A stretch of 64,000 nt of DNA from an uncultured Ruminococcus sp. (lineage in GTDB: Bacteria > Bacillota > Clostridia > Oscillospirales > Acutalibacteraceae), in assembly GCA_902765625.1 (NCBI GenBank), contig CACXAO010000010.1, positions 1-64,000 of the forward strand, given 5' to 3'. Positions 45,212 to 55,332 of this stretch are shown piece after piece. Made by a program: the position numbers and the translations under genes. The notes beneath the pieces are model-generated. The model was not told the DNA's origin. It was given only the letters and a program-made list of their open reading frames with translations, and searched no databases. Each line of letters opens with the position of its first letter. Within the stretch, counting starts at the first letter, position 1.

Positions 45212-45216
45212 TTTTT

Positions 45217-47052
45217 ATGTGCGGAATCGCGGGATGGATTGAAAAGGATTGTATGATGACGGAGAGGCGCGACAGGCTGCAGGCTATGTCCGAAACGCTT
45301 GAGCGGCGCGGCCCCGACGAAAACGGTATGTACCTAAACGGCGGCGCTGCTCTGATTCACCGCAGGCTCGTCGTCATTGACCGCGAAAACGGCAAGCAGC
45401 CGATGGCGGCTCGTCACGGCGACTCGACCTACGTTATCGTCTACAACGGCGAGCTTTACAACACTGCCGAGCTGCGCGATGAACTGCGCTCAAAAGGCTT
45501 TCACTTCCGCGGTCACAGCGACACCGAGGTCGTGCTCAAGGCGTTTATTCAGTACGGCGAGCGGTGCCCCGAAAAGCTGAACGGAATCTTCGCCTTCGCA
45601 GTTTTCAACACGCGCGACAGGACGCTTTTTCTCTGCCGCGACAAAATCGGCGTTAAACCGCTGTTTTATCACGAATACGACGGCGGTCTTGTCTTTGGCT
45701 CCGAGATAAAAGCCCTGCTCGCAAGCGGCGTTGTCAGACCGCGTATCGACGAACAGGGCTTGAACGAGATATTCTTCCTCGGTCCCGCGAGAACTCCCTC
45801 GTGCGGAGTTTTCAAGGGCGTTTTTGAGCTGAACCCCGGCGAGTGCGCCGTCTACAAAAACGGCAGGCTCCGCCGCAGAACGTACTTTGCGATAGAAGCG
45901 CGCGAGCACGGCGAAAACGAAGCCGAGACGATCGAAACCACGCGTTACCTGCTGACCGACGCGATACAGCGGCAGCTCATAAGCGACGTGCCGAGGTGTC
46001 TTTTTCTCTCGGGCGGACTTGACAGCTCGATCATCGTTAAAACCGCCGCGGGCTATCACCGCGAAAACCGCATGGGCCGCGTTCACACCTACTCCGTTGA
46101 GTACCGCGACAACGCTGAGTTCTTTCAAAAGAGCCTGTTTCAGCCGAACTCCGACAGCGACTACATCGGCCTGATGGTCAGGGACGCCGACACGAAGCAC
46201 CGCGAGGTAATCCTCGACAACCGTCTCCTTGCCGACGCGCTTTACGACAGCGTTGAAGCGCGCGATCTGCCGGGTTACGCCGACGTTGACTCGTCGCTCC
46301 TGCTCTTTTGCCGCGAGATCAAAAAGGACTACACCGTCGCGCTCTCGGGCGAATGTGCCGACGAGCTTTTCGGCGGCTACCCGTGGTATCACAACAAGGA
46401 TATCCTCTTTGAGGACTGCTTCCCGTGGTCGCGCAGTCAGGACGTGCGGCGAAAGCTGCTCAAAAAAGGCTTGCTTCCGCGCGGCGAGGAATACGTGCGG
46501 CAGCGTTACCTCGACACGATCTCGATCGCGCCTAAGCTGAGCACTGACAGCCGCCTTGAAGCCAGAATGCGCGAGATGTTTTTTCTGAATTTCTACTGGT
46601 TCATGCAGTGCCTGCTCGAGCGCAAGGATCGCTGCTCGATGTACAGCGGACTTGAGGTGCGCGTGCCGTTCTGCGACTACAGGCTCGTTGAGTACGCCTA
46701 CAACATGCCGTGGAAGCTCAAGGCTTACGGCGGCAGAGAAAAGGGAATCGTGCGCAAGGCGTTTGAGGACATTCTGCCCGAAAAAATCGCGTGGCGCAAA
46801 AAGTCGCCGTACCCCAAAACCCACAATCCGATTTACTTTGAGGAGTGCGCCAAGCGTGTGCGGTTAATTCTGCAAAAGAAAAATATCCTTACCGAAATGC
46901 TCGACAAAGCAGCCGTTGAGGAAATCATCGACCACCCCGAGAGCGTAACAGAGCCGTGGTACGGTCAGCTGATGAAGGCTCCGCAGATTTTGGCGTACAT
47001 CATTGAGCTTGACTGCTGGTTTGAAAAATACGGAGTTGAAATCGCGGCGTGA
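45217..47052 (+). CDS. asnB: Glutamine-hydrolysing asparagine synthase
   Basis: The enzyme makes asparagine from aspartate with glutamine nitrogen and ATP. The start ATG 45217 follows GGGAGGT and gives MCGIAGWIEKD, so Cys2 is the glutaminase nucleophile. The N-terminal domain shows RRGPDENGMY, HRRLVVID, YNGELYN and SDTEVVLKAF. The synthase domain has the P-loop LSGGLDSSII and the SGECADELFGGYPWY block, and a C-terminal RVPFCDYRLVEYAYNMPW. At 611 residues it is full length. It is five bases after ylbJ; the two may be cotranscribed, although their roles differ. Confidence 0.95.
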   Translation: MCGIAGWIEKDCMMTERRDRLQAMSETLERRGPDENGMYLNGGAALIHRRLVVIDRENGKQPMAARHGDSTYVIVYNGELYNTAELRDELRSKGFHFRGHSDTEVVLKAFIQYGERCPEKLNGIFAFAVFNTRDRTLFLCRDKIGVKPLFYHEYDGGLVFGSEIKALLASGVVRPRIDEQGLNEIFFLGPARTPSCGVFKGVFELNPGECAVYKNGRLRRRTYFAIEAREHGENEAETIETTRYLLTDAIQRQLISDVPRCLFLSGGLDSSIIVKTAAGYHRENRMGRVHTYSVEYRDNAEFFQKSLFQPNSDSDYIGLMVRDADTKHREVILDNRLLADALYDSVEARDLPGYADVDSSLLLFCREIKKDYTVALSGECADELFGGYPWYHNKDILFEDCFPWSRSQDVRRKLLKKGLLPRGEEYVRQRYLDTISIAPKLSTDSRLEARMREMFFLNFYWFMQCLLERKDRCSMYSGLEVRVPFCDYRLVEYAYNMPWKLKAYGGREKGIVRKAFEDILPEKIAWRKKSPYPKTHNPIYFEECAKRVRLILQKKNILTEMLDKAAVEEIIDHPESVTEPWYGQLMKAPQILAYIIELDCWFEKYGVEIAA

Positions 47053-47092
47053 TTGTGGTAAAATAAACCCGATATCATTCGAGGTTTTGACA

Positions 47093-47593
47093 ATGAACAG
47101 AAAACGTTACGAAACTACCGTGCGGTTCTTCTCCGAGAACAAAATCGCAAACACAATTTTACTGATTATTTACAAGGCGCTGCCGTACATCGTATTTGTC
47201 GCCTACCCTGCGCTGCTGATTTACAAGTTCTTTGAAATCGGCTACGGTATCGAGTGGCAAAAGCTGATTTTGGTGCCGCTCGGCGTGCTTATCCTCGTCA
47301 CTGTGCTCAGGATCGTGATTAACGAGGAACGCCCTTACGAAAAATACGGCATGGACTCCGTCTTTCACAAGAAAACCGTTCACAAAAGTATGCCCAGCCG
47401 CCACACCGCGAGCGCGTACATCATTGCGATGACGTTTTTGAGCGTGAACGTTCCTCTCGGAATAGTCGCGCTGTGCTTTGCATCGATGATCGAGGCTTCG
47501 CGCGTTATGGCAGGCGCGCACTTTATCCGCGACGTTGTGGTAGGCGCGCTGATAGGTATTACCGCAGGCGTGATATTCTATTTTATTCTATAA
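47093..47593 (+). CDS. PAP2-family membrane phosphatase
   Basis: A 166-residue membrane protein with four or five helices. It carries the PAP2 signature segments: KKTVHKSMPSRHTASA (motif II with PSRH) and SRVMAGAHFIRDVVVGALIG (motif III, with catalytic histidine). Motif I (KxxxxxxRP) is represented by NEERPYEKYG. Substrates could be undecaprenyl pyrophosphate or phosphatidic acid; sequence alone cannot tell. The ATG follows GAGG nine bases upstream, and the gene is followed by a terminator. Confidence 0.88.
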   Translation: MNRKRYETTVRFFSENKIANTILLIIYKALPYIVFVAYPALLIYKFFEIGYGIEWQKLILVPLGVLILVTVLRIVINEERPYEKYGMDSVFHKKTVHKSMPSRHTASAYIIAMTFLSVNVPLGIVALCFASMIEASRVMAGAHFIRDVVVGALIGITAGVIFYFIL

Positions 47594-47600
47594 AAAAAAA

Positions 47601-47640
47601 GAGGTAATGATCGGCAGCAGCCTTTCATTACCTCGATTTT
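47601..47640. terminator. Bidirectional terminator between PAP2 and mscL genes
   Basis: GAGGTAATGA (47601-47610) pairs with TCATTACCTC (47625-47634). A T-run follows on the plus strand and an A-run precedes, so it can end both convergent genes. Confidence 0.88.
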
Positions 47641-47652
47641 TATGTAAGGATT

Positions 47653-48096
47653 TTATTTCTTTTTCTTGTCAAGTTCGCTGGTGCAGTGCGGGCATCTGGT
47701 AGCCTTGATGTCGATTTCGCTGCAGCAGAACGGGCAGGTCTTGGTCTTGGGAGCTTCCTCGACCTCTTCCTTCTTCTTGAGAGAAGCGAGCTTGTTGAAG
47801 CCCTTGACGATCAGGAAGATGATGAACGCCATGATGATGAAGTTGATGATTGCGGCGATGAACGCGCCGAAATCGATGGGGTTGTCCGCGGGACCCACCT
47901 TGAGCATGCTGGTCATTTCCTCAATGCTCTTGCCTGCGATGGTGCCGATGATGAGATTGATCAGCGGAGTGATAATCTTTTCGCAGAGTGCGGTTACGAT
48001 GGCGTTGAACGCTCCGCCGATCATAACGCCGACTGCGAGGTCGAGCACGTTGCCGCGGCTGATGAATTCCTTGAACTCACCGAAGAATTTTTTCAT
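47653..48096 (-). CDS. mscL: Large-conductance mechanosensitive channel with C-terminal zinc ribbon
   Basis: MscL opens under membrane stretch and releases solutes on osmotic downshock. The N-terminal part is typical: MKKFFGEFKEFISRGNVLDL, AVGVMIGGAFNAIVTALC, then the second helix FGAFIAAIINFIIMAFIIF. The end is unusual. After the usual cytoplasmic helix comes CPFCCSEIDIKATRCPHC, a CxxC-x10-CxxC zinc ribbon with a Lys-rich tail. Such tails occur in some clostridial MscL proteins and could sense or stabilise the pentamer bundle; this is inference. ATG follows AAGGAAAG. Confidence 0.94.
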   Translation of the reverse strand: MKKFFGEFKEFISRGNVLDLAVGVMIGGAFNAIVTALCEKIITPLINLIIGTIAGKSIEEMTSMLKVGPADNPIDFGAFIAAIINFIIMAFIIFLIVKGFNKLASLKKKEEVEEAPKTKTCPFCCSEIDIKATRCPHCTSELDKKKK

Positions 48097-48151
48097 TGAT
48101 ACTTTCCTTCTTTCCTCTTTTTATAATTAGCAGAAATCTCTGCCTGAAGCC

Positions 48152-49336
48152 TTACTTTAAGATAGCCTTGTGGAATACCTTTTTGCCCTTTTTGATTACG
48201 ACAAAGCCCTTTTCGAACGCGTCCTTTGTGAGCCTTGCGGTGACCTCGGTGACCTTTTCGTCGTCTACCGAAACGCCACCCTGCTCGATAAGACGTCTGC
48301 CCTCTTTCTTGGAGGGAATGAGTCCGCACTTTGAGAGCAGATCGAGCACGCCTATGCCGTCCTCGCCGAAGTCTGCGTCCTCAAGCTCGGTTGAAGGCAT
48401 GTTGTCGGTGTTCTGCTTGCTGCCGAAGAGTGCGCGCGCTGCCTCCTGAGCCTTGTCTGCCTCGTCCTTGCCGTGGATCATCTCGGTGAGCTCGTGCGCC
48501 AAGATCTCCTTAGCCTTGTTGATTTCGCTGCCCTCGAGCTGAGCGAGCTTTTCGATCTCCTCAAGCGGAAGGAAGGTCAGCATTTTGAGGCACTTGACAA
48601 CGTCAGCGTCGTCAATATTGCGCCAGTACTGATAGAAATCGTAGGGGCTGGTCTTTTCGGCGTCGAGCCAAACCGCGCCCGACTGGGTCTTGCCCATCTT
48701 TTTGCCCTCGGAATTGAGAAGCAGGTTGATGGTCATGGCGTAAGCGTCCTTGCCGAGCTTGCGGCGGATAAGCTCCGTGCCGCCGAGCATGTTGCTCCAC
48801 TGGTCGTCGCCGCCGAACTGCATGTTGCAGCCGTAGCGCTGATAGAGAGCGTAGAAGTCGTAGGACTGCATGATCATATAGTTGAATTCGGCAGCGAGCA
48901 TTCTGTTTACAGAGAAGCAAGCGCCTACCTCGCGGAGAAGCTCCACGTAGTTGAGGTCGAGAAGCCACTCGGCGTTGTCGACCATAAGAGCCTTGCCGTC
49001 CGAGAAGTCGATAAAACGGCTCATCTGCTTTTTGAAGCACTCGACGTTGTGCTGAATCTGTTCCTTTGTGAGCATCTGGCGCATATCGGTACGTCCCGAG
49101 GGGTCGCCGATCATGCCGGTGCCGCCGCCGAGAAGCGCGATAGGCTTGTTGCCTGCCATCTGCAGACGCTTCATAAGACAGAGCGCCATAAAGTGACCTA
49201 CGTGAAGGCTGTCGGCTGTGGGGTCAAAGCCGATATAAAATACCGCCTTGCCGGTATTTACCAATTCTCTGATTTCTTCTTCGTCTGTTACCTGAGCAAT
49301 CAGACCTCTTGCAATGAGTTCCTCATATACTCCCAT
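48152..49336 (-). CDS. tyrS: Tyrosyl-tRNA synthetase
   Basis: Class I synthetase charging tRNA-Tyr. The 394 residues start at ATG 49336 (TTG one codon before is less likely). The HIGH-like motif is HVGH in DSLHVGHFMALC, GMIGDPSGR follows, the KMSKS-like loop is KMGKTQSG, and an S4 RNA-binding domain closes the protein (SKKEGRRLIEQGGVSVD). A consensus promoter is only 40 bases upstream of the start, so no T-box leader can be present. Confidence 0.95.
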   Translation of the reverse strand: MGVYEELIARGLIAQVTDEEEIRELVNTGKAVFYIGFDPTADSLHVGHFMALCLMKRLQMAGNKPIALLGGGTGMIGDPSGRTDMRQMLTKEQIQHNVECFKKQMSRFIDFSDGKALMVDNAEWLLDLNYVELLREVGACFSVNRMLAAEFNYMIMQSYDFYALYQRYGCNMQFGGDDQWSNMLGGTELIRRKLGKDAYAMTINLLLNSEGKKMGKTQSGAVWLDAEKTSPYDFYQYWRNIDDADVVKCLKMLTFLPLEEIEKLAQLEGSEINKAKEILAHELTEMIHGKDEADKAQEAARALFGSKQNTDNMPSTELEDADFGEDGIGVLDLLSKCGLIPSKKEGRRLIEQGGVSVDDEKVTEVTARLTKDAFEKGFVVIKKGKKVFHKAILK

Positions 49337-49376
49337 CAATCTAATCCTTTCTTACATTAATACATAATACTTTTAT

Positions 49377-49405
49377 ATTATAGCCTCTAATATTGTTTCG
49401 GTCAA
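49377..49405 (-). promoter_or_regulatory. Sigma-A promoter of tyrS
   Basis: TTGACC (49405-49400) and TATAAT (49382-49377) with a 17-base spacer. The leader is too short for a T-box riboswitch. Confidence 0.8.
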
Positions 49406-49445
49406 GGCTTTTTTAGTTAAATTTGCATAATTAATTCGTGTAATC

Positions 49446-51299
49446 TCATTTTTTTCTCGAATAACGCGCGTACTTGTTTTTCTTCGGCTTGCTTTTTCCC
49501 GCCATTCCCGCGGGCGCGGTGACAAGGCATTTTTTGCCGCTGCCTATCAGATCGCGCCGTCCGGTTTTGAGCAGAGCCTTTATTACGAGCGGCTTGTTCT
49601 CCGGGATAAAATACTGCAACAGCGCGCGCTGCATTGCCTTTTCGCTCTCGGACTTCGGCACGTAGACCGGCTCGAGGGTGAACGGGTCAAGCTCTGTATA
49701 GAACATCGCCGTCGAGATCGTTCCGGGCGTGGGATAGAAATCCTGTACCTGCTTTGGGTGGATGTTCTCAGCCTTACAGAACTGCGCAAGCTCGACCGCG
49801 TCCTTCAGACGGCAGCCCGGGTGGCTGCTCATCAGGTACGGCACGATGTACTGGTCTTTTTTCGCTTTGCCCGTCAGAGAATAGAACCTGTCGCAGAAGC
49901 GCTTGTAGACCTCAATATGCGGCTTGCCCATTTTGTCGAGAACCGCCGCCGAACAGTGCTCCGGCGCTACGCGGAGCTGACCGCTGATGTGGTACTTTAT
50001 CAGCTCGGAGAAGAACTCGTCGCTCTCGTCCTCCATCAGGTAGTCAAAGCGGATTCCGCTGCGGATAAACACCCTCTTTATGCCGTCGAGGTTTCGCAGC
50101 TTCCGCAGCAGATCGAGGTACTCGACGTGCGAGACCTGCATATTCGGGCACGGAGTCGGCGCAAGGCACATGCGGTTTTTGCACAAGCCGTGCCTTTGCT
50201 GCTTTTCGCACGAGGGCAGGCGGAAATTCGCGGTGGGTCCTCCCACGTCGCTGATGTAGCCCTTGAAGTGCGGATTATCGAGAAAGCTCTGAGCCTCACG
50301 GATAACGCTCTCCTCGCTGCGGACGGTCACGGCTCTTCCCTGATGAAACGCCAAAGCGCAGAAGTTGCAGGCTCCGAAGCAGCCGCGGTTGTGGGTTATC
50401 GAGAACTCGACCTCGGCAACGCCGGGCACTCCGCCCTGTTTTTCGTAGCACTTTGGGTACCACCGCATATACGGCAGCGAATAGACCCGGTCGAGCTGCT
50501 CGGTATTGAGCGGCTGCATGGGCGGATTCTGAACCAGAATATATTTTCCGTGGCGCTGGATAAGGATTTTTCCGCGAACCGCGTCGGCTTCCTCAAGCTC
50601 GCGGCGCGCTGCGACGGCGTAATCGCGCTTTGATTCGCGCACACGCTCAAGCGACGGCAGCTCGACCGCCGACTTGGGAACGTAGTCCGTCGTCCTCACC
50701 TTGAAGCAGGTGCCGCGGATATCCTGCAGCGCCTCCACAGGGTAGCCGTCATTAAGGCGCTTTGCGATTTCAACGGTTTGAAGCTCGCCCATGCCGTAGA
50801 CGAGCAAATCTGCGCCGCTGTCAAAAAGAACCGACGGCATAACGCTGTCGCTCCAGTAGTCGTAGTGGGCAAAACGGCGCAGCGAAGCCTCGAGACCGCC
50901 GATGATTATCGGGCTGTCGGGATAGCATTCGCGGATTTTGCGGCAGTAGACCGTGACCGCGCGGTCAGGCCGTCTGCCTGTTTTGCCGCCTGCGGTATAG
51001 GCGTCGTCGTGACGTCTGCGCTTTGCGGCGGTGTAGTGGGCGACCATGCTGTCGATGTTACCTGCCGACACCATGAAGCCCAGACGCGGCTTGCCGAACC
51101 GCATAAAATCGCGCGTCGTTCTCCAGTCGGGCTGCGATAGAAACGCCACGCGCATTCCGCAGTCCTCGAGAACGCGCGTTATTATTGCCGCGCCGAAGGA
51201 CGGGTGGTCGACATAGCTGTCGCCGCAGACATATACAAAATCAACGCTGTCCCAGCCGCGCGCTTTTACCTCGTCGGCTGTCATCGGCAAAAAAGCCAT
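49446..51299 (-). CDS. YgiQ family radical SAM protein
   Basis: A cytoplasmic radical SAM protein of 617 residues with the cluster motif NRGCFGACNFCALAFHQGR (CxxxCxxC). It has an N-terminal domain with DFVYVCGDSYVDHPSFGA and a C-terminal DUF3362-type region (YPTPGTISTAMFYTELDPFT). The reaction is not known for the family. I start at ATG 51299 (MAFLPMTADEV) with GGGG eight bases upstream, rather than the GTG nine bases earlier. The end is rich in Lys (KPKKNKYARYSRKK). Confidence 0.92.
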   Translation of the reverse strand: MAFLPMTADEVKARGWDSVDFVYVCGDSYVDHPSFGAAIITRVLEDCGMRVAFLSQPDWRTTRDFMRFGKPRLGFMVSAGNIDSMVAHYTAAKRRRHDDAYTAGGKTGRRPDRAVTVYCRKIRECYPDSPIIIGGLEASLRRFAHYDYWSDSVMPSVLFDSGADLLVYGMGELQTVEIAKRLNDGYPVEALQDIRGTCFKVRTTDYVPKSAVELPSLERVRESKRDYAVAARRELEEADAVRGKILIQRHGKYILVQNPPMQPLNTEQLDRVYSLPYMRWYPKCYEKQGGVPGVAEVEFSITHNRGCFGACNFCALAFHQGRAVTVRSEESVIREAQSFLDNPHFKGYISDVGGPTANFRLPSCEKQQRHGLCKNRMCLAPTPCPNMQVSHVEYLDLLRKLRNLDGIKRVFIRSGIRFDYLMEDESDEFFSELIKYHISGQLRVAPEHCSAAVLDKMGKPHIEVYKRFCDRFYSLTGKAKKDQYIVPYLMSSHPGCRLKDAVELAQFCKAENIHPKQVQDFYPTPGTISTAMFYTELDPFTLEPVYVPKSESEKAMQRALLQYFIPENKPLVIKALLKTGRRDLIGSGKKCLVTAPAGMAGKSKPKKNKYARYSRKK

Positions 51300-51318
51300 A
51301 TTAATCACCCCTTTATCT

Positions 51319-51488
51319 GAGAGTTAAGAGTGGAGAGTTTAGAGTGGAGTTAAGTTTCGAAAAATATTCGGGTGCGGGTGTCCCGCCCAAAATTATTCAT
51401 TTTTAAGTCTTCAGTTTTCAGTATTAATTAAATATTTTCGGGTGCGGGCAGCGCCCGCCATTAACTTAACTCTTAACTCTCCGCTCTG
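51319..51488 (+). repeat. Composite heptamer-flanked repeat element (R5)
   Basis: Left end: GAGAGTT, AAGAGTG, GAGAGTT, TAGAGTG, GAGTTAA. Right end: TAACTCT, TAACTCT, CCGCTCT, abutting the spoIIIE stop. Bases 51354-51439 match 1885-1970 in opposite orientation with only a few differences. A second hairpin block (51439-51462) is identical over 24 bases to one at 42597-42620. It fills the spoIIIE-ygiQ gap. Confidence 0.83.
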
Positions 51489-51491
51489 ACA

Positions 51492-54257
51492 TCAGTCTTG
51501 CTGATTCTGCATTGCGTTGCGGCGTTCTGCCCATTCGCTGTAGGTCATAAGAACGTCGCGCGGCTTGGAGCCCTGGTGAGGTCCTACCACGCCGAGCTGC
51601 TCCATGTCGTCTATCATTCGTCCTGCCCTCGCGTAGCCTACCTTAAGGCGGCGCTGCAGCATTGAGGTAGAGGCTTGTCCCGACTCGATTACGAACTGTA
51701 TCGCTTCCTCCATCTTGGAGTCGACGCTGAGTCCGTCGTCGCCGCCGTCCGAGCCGCCCTTCTTGCCCTGAGCGATCTCCTCGGTCGCGATACGCTTGAT
51801 GCTCTCCTCGATTTCGGCGTTGTACTCAGCCTTCGCGGACTTCTTGATATAGCCCGTTACGCCCTCGATTTCCTCCTCGGAGGCGTAGCAGCCCTGAACG
51901 CGTATCGGCTTGGGCGTACCTACGGGAGAGAACAGCATATCGCCGCGTCCTATGAGCTTTTCGCCGCCGCCCGTGTCGAGGATAGTACGGCTGTCCATGT
52001 TGGAGCTTACCTTGAGCGCGATTCGGCTCGGCACGTTCGCCTTGATAAGACCCGTGATTACGTTTACGGTGGGTCGCTGGGTCGCGAGAATAAGGTGCAT
52101 GCCTGCGGCACGCGCCATCTGGGCGAGTCGGCAGATGCTGTCCTCAACCTCGCTGGGAGCCGCCATCATCAAATCGGCAAGCTCGTCTATCGCGATCACA
52201 ACGCGGCTCATCCTCTCCTTGGCTACGGGAAGTCCGCCGACCTCCATAACGGGCTGGACAAGCTCGCCCTCCTCGTTCTCAACGGGAGGATTCTCGCGCA
52301 TATAGCGGATATTTTTTTCTATCAAAGAATTATAGGAGTCGATATCCTTGCAGTCGTACTCCGAAAAGATCTTGTATCGGTTGAGCATTTCGTTGACCGC
52401 CCAGCCCAGAGCTGCGGCAGCCTTCTTTGCGTCGGAAACGATCGGCACAAGCAGGTGCGGAATGCCCTTGTACTTTGAGAATTCAACCATCTTGGGGTCG
52501 ATAAGCAGCAGCTTGACCTCGTCGGGAGTCGCCTTGTAAAGAATCGAGATAAGAATCGAGTTTACGCAGACGGATTTACCTGAGCCTGTGGTACCGGCGA
52601 TAAGCAGGTGAGGCATTTTGGCGATATCCGTTACCACGATGTCGCCCGAGATATCCCTGCCCAGAACGGCGGTCAGCTTGCTCTTTGAATTGCGGAAAAC
52701 GTCGGAGTCGATAAGCTCGCGCATCGAAACCATGCTGACGACCTTGTTCGGCACCTCGATACCCACGGCAGCCTTGCCGGGAATGGGCGCTTCGATACGA
52801 ACGCCGTTGGCGGCGAGGTTGAGGGCGATATCGTCGGAAAGATTTGTTATCTTGCTGATTTTAACGCCGGGAGCCGGCTGCAGCTCGTAGCGCGTTACCG
52901 ACGGACCTCGGCAGATGTTAACGATTTTGGCGTTTACGCCGAAGCTCTGGAGGGTGTCGACAAGCTTGCGCGAATTCTGCTCAAGCTCCTCGCGCGCGCT
53001 GAGGTCGTTGTTGTTTTCGTTGAGGCGCAGCAGCTGGATGGGAGGATAGTGATATATCTTCTTTTCCTCGTGAGGCTGCTCAGCCCTGTAGCCTACGTTG
53101 TCGAACTCGGACGGCTCGGCGGCAGGCTCCGCAGGCTTTTTGGGCTGCCCGCGCTTAGAAACCGCAACGGGCACGGTCTCGGGGTCTGCCTGAACCGCTC
53201 CCTGAGAGATGTGCTGCGAACGCTTCTCCTGCGAGATATCGTCGGCTATGTGGTCGACGGTCGAATCGGTGTTGTTGTCGTAGGAACGCTCCGCGCGGCT
53301 GATGATATTTATCAGGTCGGTCGAGAGGTCAAGCTCAGAGGCGTTGCCCTCGTTTGAATCGGAATAATCGACCTCGGTGTTGTTTATTTCAACCTTTTCC
53401 TCGGGCATGTCCTTACGCTTGCGGCGCTTCTTTTTGGGAGAATCGAGCGGAATGTCTATCGCGCCTGTGCCCGAGGGCTTATACTGCGGCAGGTCGGTCG
53501 CGTATCTGTCGGATATGTACTCCTCCTGCTCGCGCCTGCTGCGCTCCTCTTCCTCGCGCTGACGGCGGTACTCCATCTTCTCGCGGTAGCGGCGGCGCTG
53601 CTCCTCGCCTGCTCTTTTGGCGCGGTCCATTGTGCGGCTCGCGGCTCTCGCAACGTCCTTGACGCTGAGGTTGGTCAGGATAAAAATCAGCACAACGAGC
53701 ACTACTATGGTGAGGATAAGCGCGACGGTGGTTCCGCAGAAAAACGCGAGCGGATAGCCCAGAATGCCGCCTATCATGCCGCAGACGAGCGGAATATAGC
53801 CCTTGTCGCCGAAGCCGTCGAGATAGAGGTTGCCGAGCGCCGCGAAGTAGTTCATATCCTGATGCTTCGCGCCGCCGACCATGTAGACGAACGCGCCTGC
53901 AACGAGGATGGTCAGCACACACAGCGCGACCTTTGCCTCAAAATGCGCGACGCAGCGCTCCTTCTCGTTCATCACGGTCATATAGATGAAAAACGCCGGA
54001 ATAAGGAGCATTCCCAGACCGAAGATGCCGAAGAAGAACGAGCGGACAGCCGTCCAGACGTTGCTTCCGGGGATGAAAACCATTACGCCGAAGATTATCG
54101 CCAGCGCGACGTACAGTATCGATTTTATTCTCGGGCTGAGCTGAGGCTTTCGCTGCGGAGCGGTCCGCGCTGAGGTTTTGGCGCGTTTTGCGCGGCTCGG
54201 CGCGCCCGATTTTGATTTGGTTGTTGTTTTTTTGTTTGACTGCTTTTTTGCTGCCAA
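51492..54257 (-). CDS. DNA translocase FtsK/SpoIIIE
   Basis: A septal DNA pump that clears chromosomes from the division or sporulation septum. Start: TTG at 54257, because AGGAG ends eight bases before it; an upstream GTG overlaps that ribosome site. The roughly 920 residues have a basic N-terminus, four or five membrane helices (about 50-190), and a charged low-complexity linker (about 200-400). The motor has Walker [16 protein letters not shown], Walker [14 protein letters not shown] and a C-terminal gamma (winged helix) domain [20 protein letters not shown]. It could be FtsK or SpoIIIE; the neighbour tepA is the same as next to spoIIIE in B. subtilis. Confidence 0.94.
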   Translation of the reverse strand: MAAKKQSNKKTTTKSKSGAPSRAKRAKTSARTAPQRKPQLSPRIKSILYVALAIIFGVMVFIPGSNVWTAVRSFFFGIFGLGMLLIPAFFIYMTVMNEKERCVAHFEAKVALCVLTILVAGAFVYMVGGAKHQDMNYFAALGNLYLDGFGDKGYIPLVCGMIGGILGYPLAFFCGTTVALILTIVVLVVLIFILTNLSVKDVARAASRTMDRAKRAGEEQRRRYREKMEYRRQREEEERSRREQEEYISDRYATDLPQYKPSGTGAIDIPLDSPKKKRRKRKDMPEEKVEINNTEVDYSDSNEGNASELDLSTDLINIISRAERSYDNNTDSTVDHIADDISQEKRSQHISQGAVQADPETVPVAVSKRGQPKKPAEPAAEPSEFDNVGYRAEQPHEEKKIYHYPPIQLLRLNENNNDLSAREELEQNSRKLVDTLQSFGVNAKIVNICRGPSVTRYELQPAPGVKISKITNLSDDIALNLAANGVRIEAPIPGKAAVGIEVPNKVVSMVSMRELIDSDVFRNSKSKLTAVLGRDISGDIVVTDIAKMPHLLIAGTTGSGKSVCVNSILISILYKATPDEVKLLLIDPKMVEFSKYKGIPHLLVPIVSDAKKAAAALGWAVNEMLNRYKIFSEYDCKDIDSYNSLIEKNIRYMRENPPVENEEGELVQPVMEVGGLPVAKERMSRVVIAIDELADLMMAAPSEVEDSICRLAQMARAAGMHLILATQRPTVNVITGLIKANVPSRIALKVSSNMDSRTILDTGGGEKLIGRGDMLFSPVGTPKPIRVQGCYASEEEIEGVTGYIKKSAKAEYNAEIEESIKRIATEEIAQGKKGGSDGGDDGLSVDSKMEEAIQFVIESGQASTSMLQRRLKVGYARAGRMIDDMEQLGVVGPHQGSKPRDVLMTYSEWAERRNAMQNQQD

Positions 54258-54282
54258 AGCTGTCACTCCTATGTTTTGTTTA

Positions 54283-55263
54283 TCAGGCGACAGGTATCGG
54301 GAACAGGTTATTTCCGATGGGAGCGCCGGTAAAGAGGTTTGTGCCGTTCATGATCTCGATGACGGAAACTACGATAAGTCCTACGCCGACAACGGCGGTG
54401 TAGATCACAAAAATAATCATCTTGTCGGACTTGAGGAACCACTTGAAGATCCAGATAGCGAGGTAGCCGACCACAGCCGAAACCGCCATGCCGATAAGGG
54501 TGGGAACAAGCTCGATATTCGCCGCCGAGGGATTTTTGATAACGTCAACTCCCTCGAGAGCGGCTGCCGCGATGATCGCCGGGGTGCCGAGAACGAAGGT
54601 GTAGTCGAGCGCCTTCTGCTTGTTGATACCGCGCATTTCACCTACCGCGAGGGTGGAGCCCGAACGCGAGATACCCGGCAGAAGCGCCGCGGCTACCTGC
54701 ATAAGACCAACGCAGAGCGCGTCGACTACCGTATAGCTCTCTCTGCCCTTTGCGCCCTCGGAGCTGCCCTTCATGTGCTTGAAGCTAACCTGAGAATTGC
54801 GCTTGTTGCAGATAATTCCGATAAACAGCAGTGCGCTTGTTACGCACAGCGAAACTGCGGTGACGATGAGCACCGGCGAGGCTGAGAAAACGTCCGCAAG
54901 ATCCTTGAGCTTCATGCCTGTGCCGGGAATCGGGATAAACATGAGCACCAGAGGCAGAAGTCCGATGATGAGCATCATGATGAGGCTGCGCTCGTAGTTC
55001 ATGTTCTTCCAGCTGAATTTGCCTGTGAAAATGTCCTTGAGCATGCGGAAAAACTCCACTATCAGGCTGCCGATGAGCTTGTGGTAAAACACGATTACCG
55101 CAGCAAGCGTGCCGATGTGAAGCATTACGTCGAAGAACAGGTTGCTCTCTCCGCTGACTCCGAGAACGTGCTGGGTGATCGCGAGGTGTCCGCTGCTCGA
55201 TACGGGCAGGAACTCGGTAAGACCCTGAACGATGCCCTGGATCACCGCGTCTAAAATTGTCAT
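54283..55263 (-). CDS. uppP: Undecaprenyl-diphosphate phosphatase
   Basis: UppP recycles the lipid carrier of peptidoglycan and gives bacitracin tolerance. In 326 residues it has the family blocks [19 protein letters not shown] (catalytic Glu and Ser), the [19 protein letters not shown] block and several membrane helices. The ATG follows AGGAGG. It is about 50 residues longer than many homologues, through an insertion around residues 130-170. It lies between tepA and the ftsK/spoIIIE gene, on the same strand. Confidence 0.95.
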   Translation of the reverse strand: MTILDAVIQGIVQGLTEFLPVSSSGHLAITQHVLGVSGESNLFFDVMLHIGTLAAVIVFYHKLIGSLIVEFFRMLKDIFTGKFSWKNMNYERSLIMMLIIGLLPLVLMFIPIPGTGMKLKDLADVFSASPVLIVTAVSLCVTSALLFIGIICNKRNSQVSFKHMKGSSEGAKGRESYTVVDALCVGLMQVAAALLPGISRSGSTLAVGEMRGINKQKALDYTFVLGTPAIIAAAALEGVDVIKNPSAANIELVPTLIGMAVSAVVGYLAIWIFKWFLKSDKMIIFVIYTAVVGVGLIVVSVIEIMNGTNLFTGAPIGNNLFPIPVA

Positions 55264-55332
55264 ATGTAACCTCCTAATTTGTCGGGCAAGCGCCGCTGCC
55301 GCGGAAATTGCGCAGTAACGGCGTTTGCGTTT

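Noticed and set aside
44875..45216. N-terminal extension of asnB
   Set aside because: The Cys2 nucleophile must be at the N-terminus, and a GGGAGG site precedes ATG 45217; the extension overlaps ylbJ.
49337..49445. T-box riboswitch before tyrS
   Set aside because: A consensus promoter lies 40 bases before the start, leaving too short a leader.
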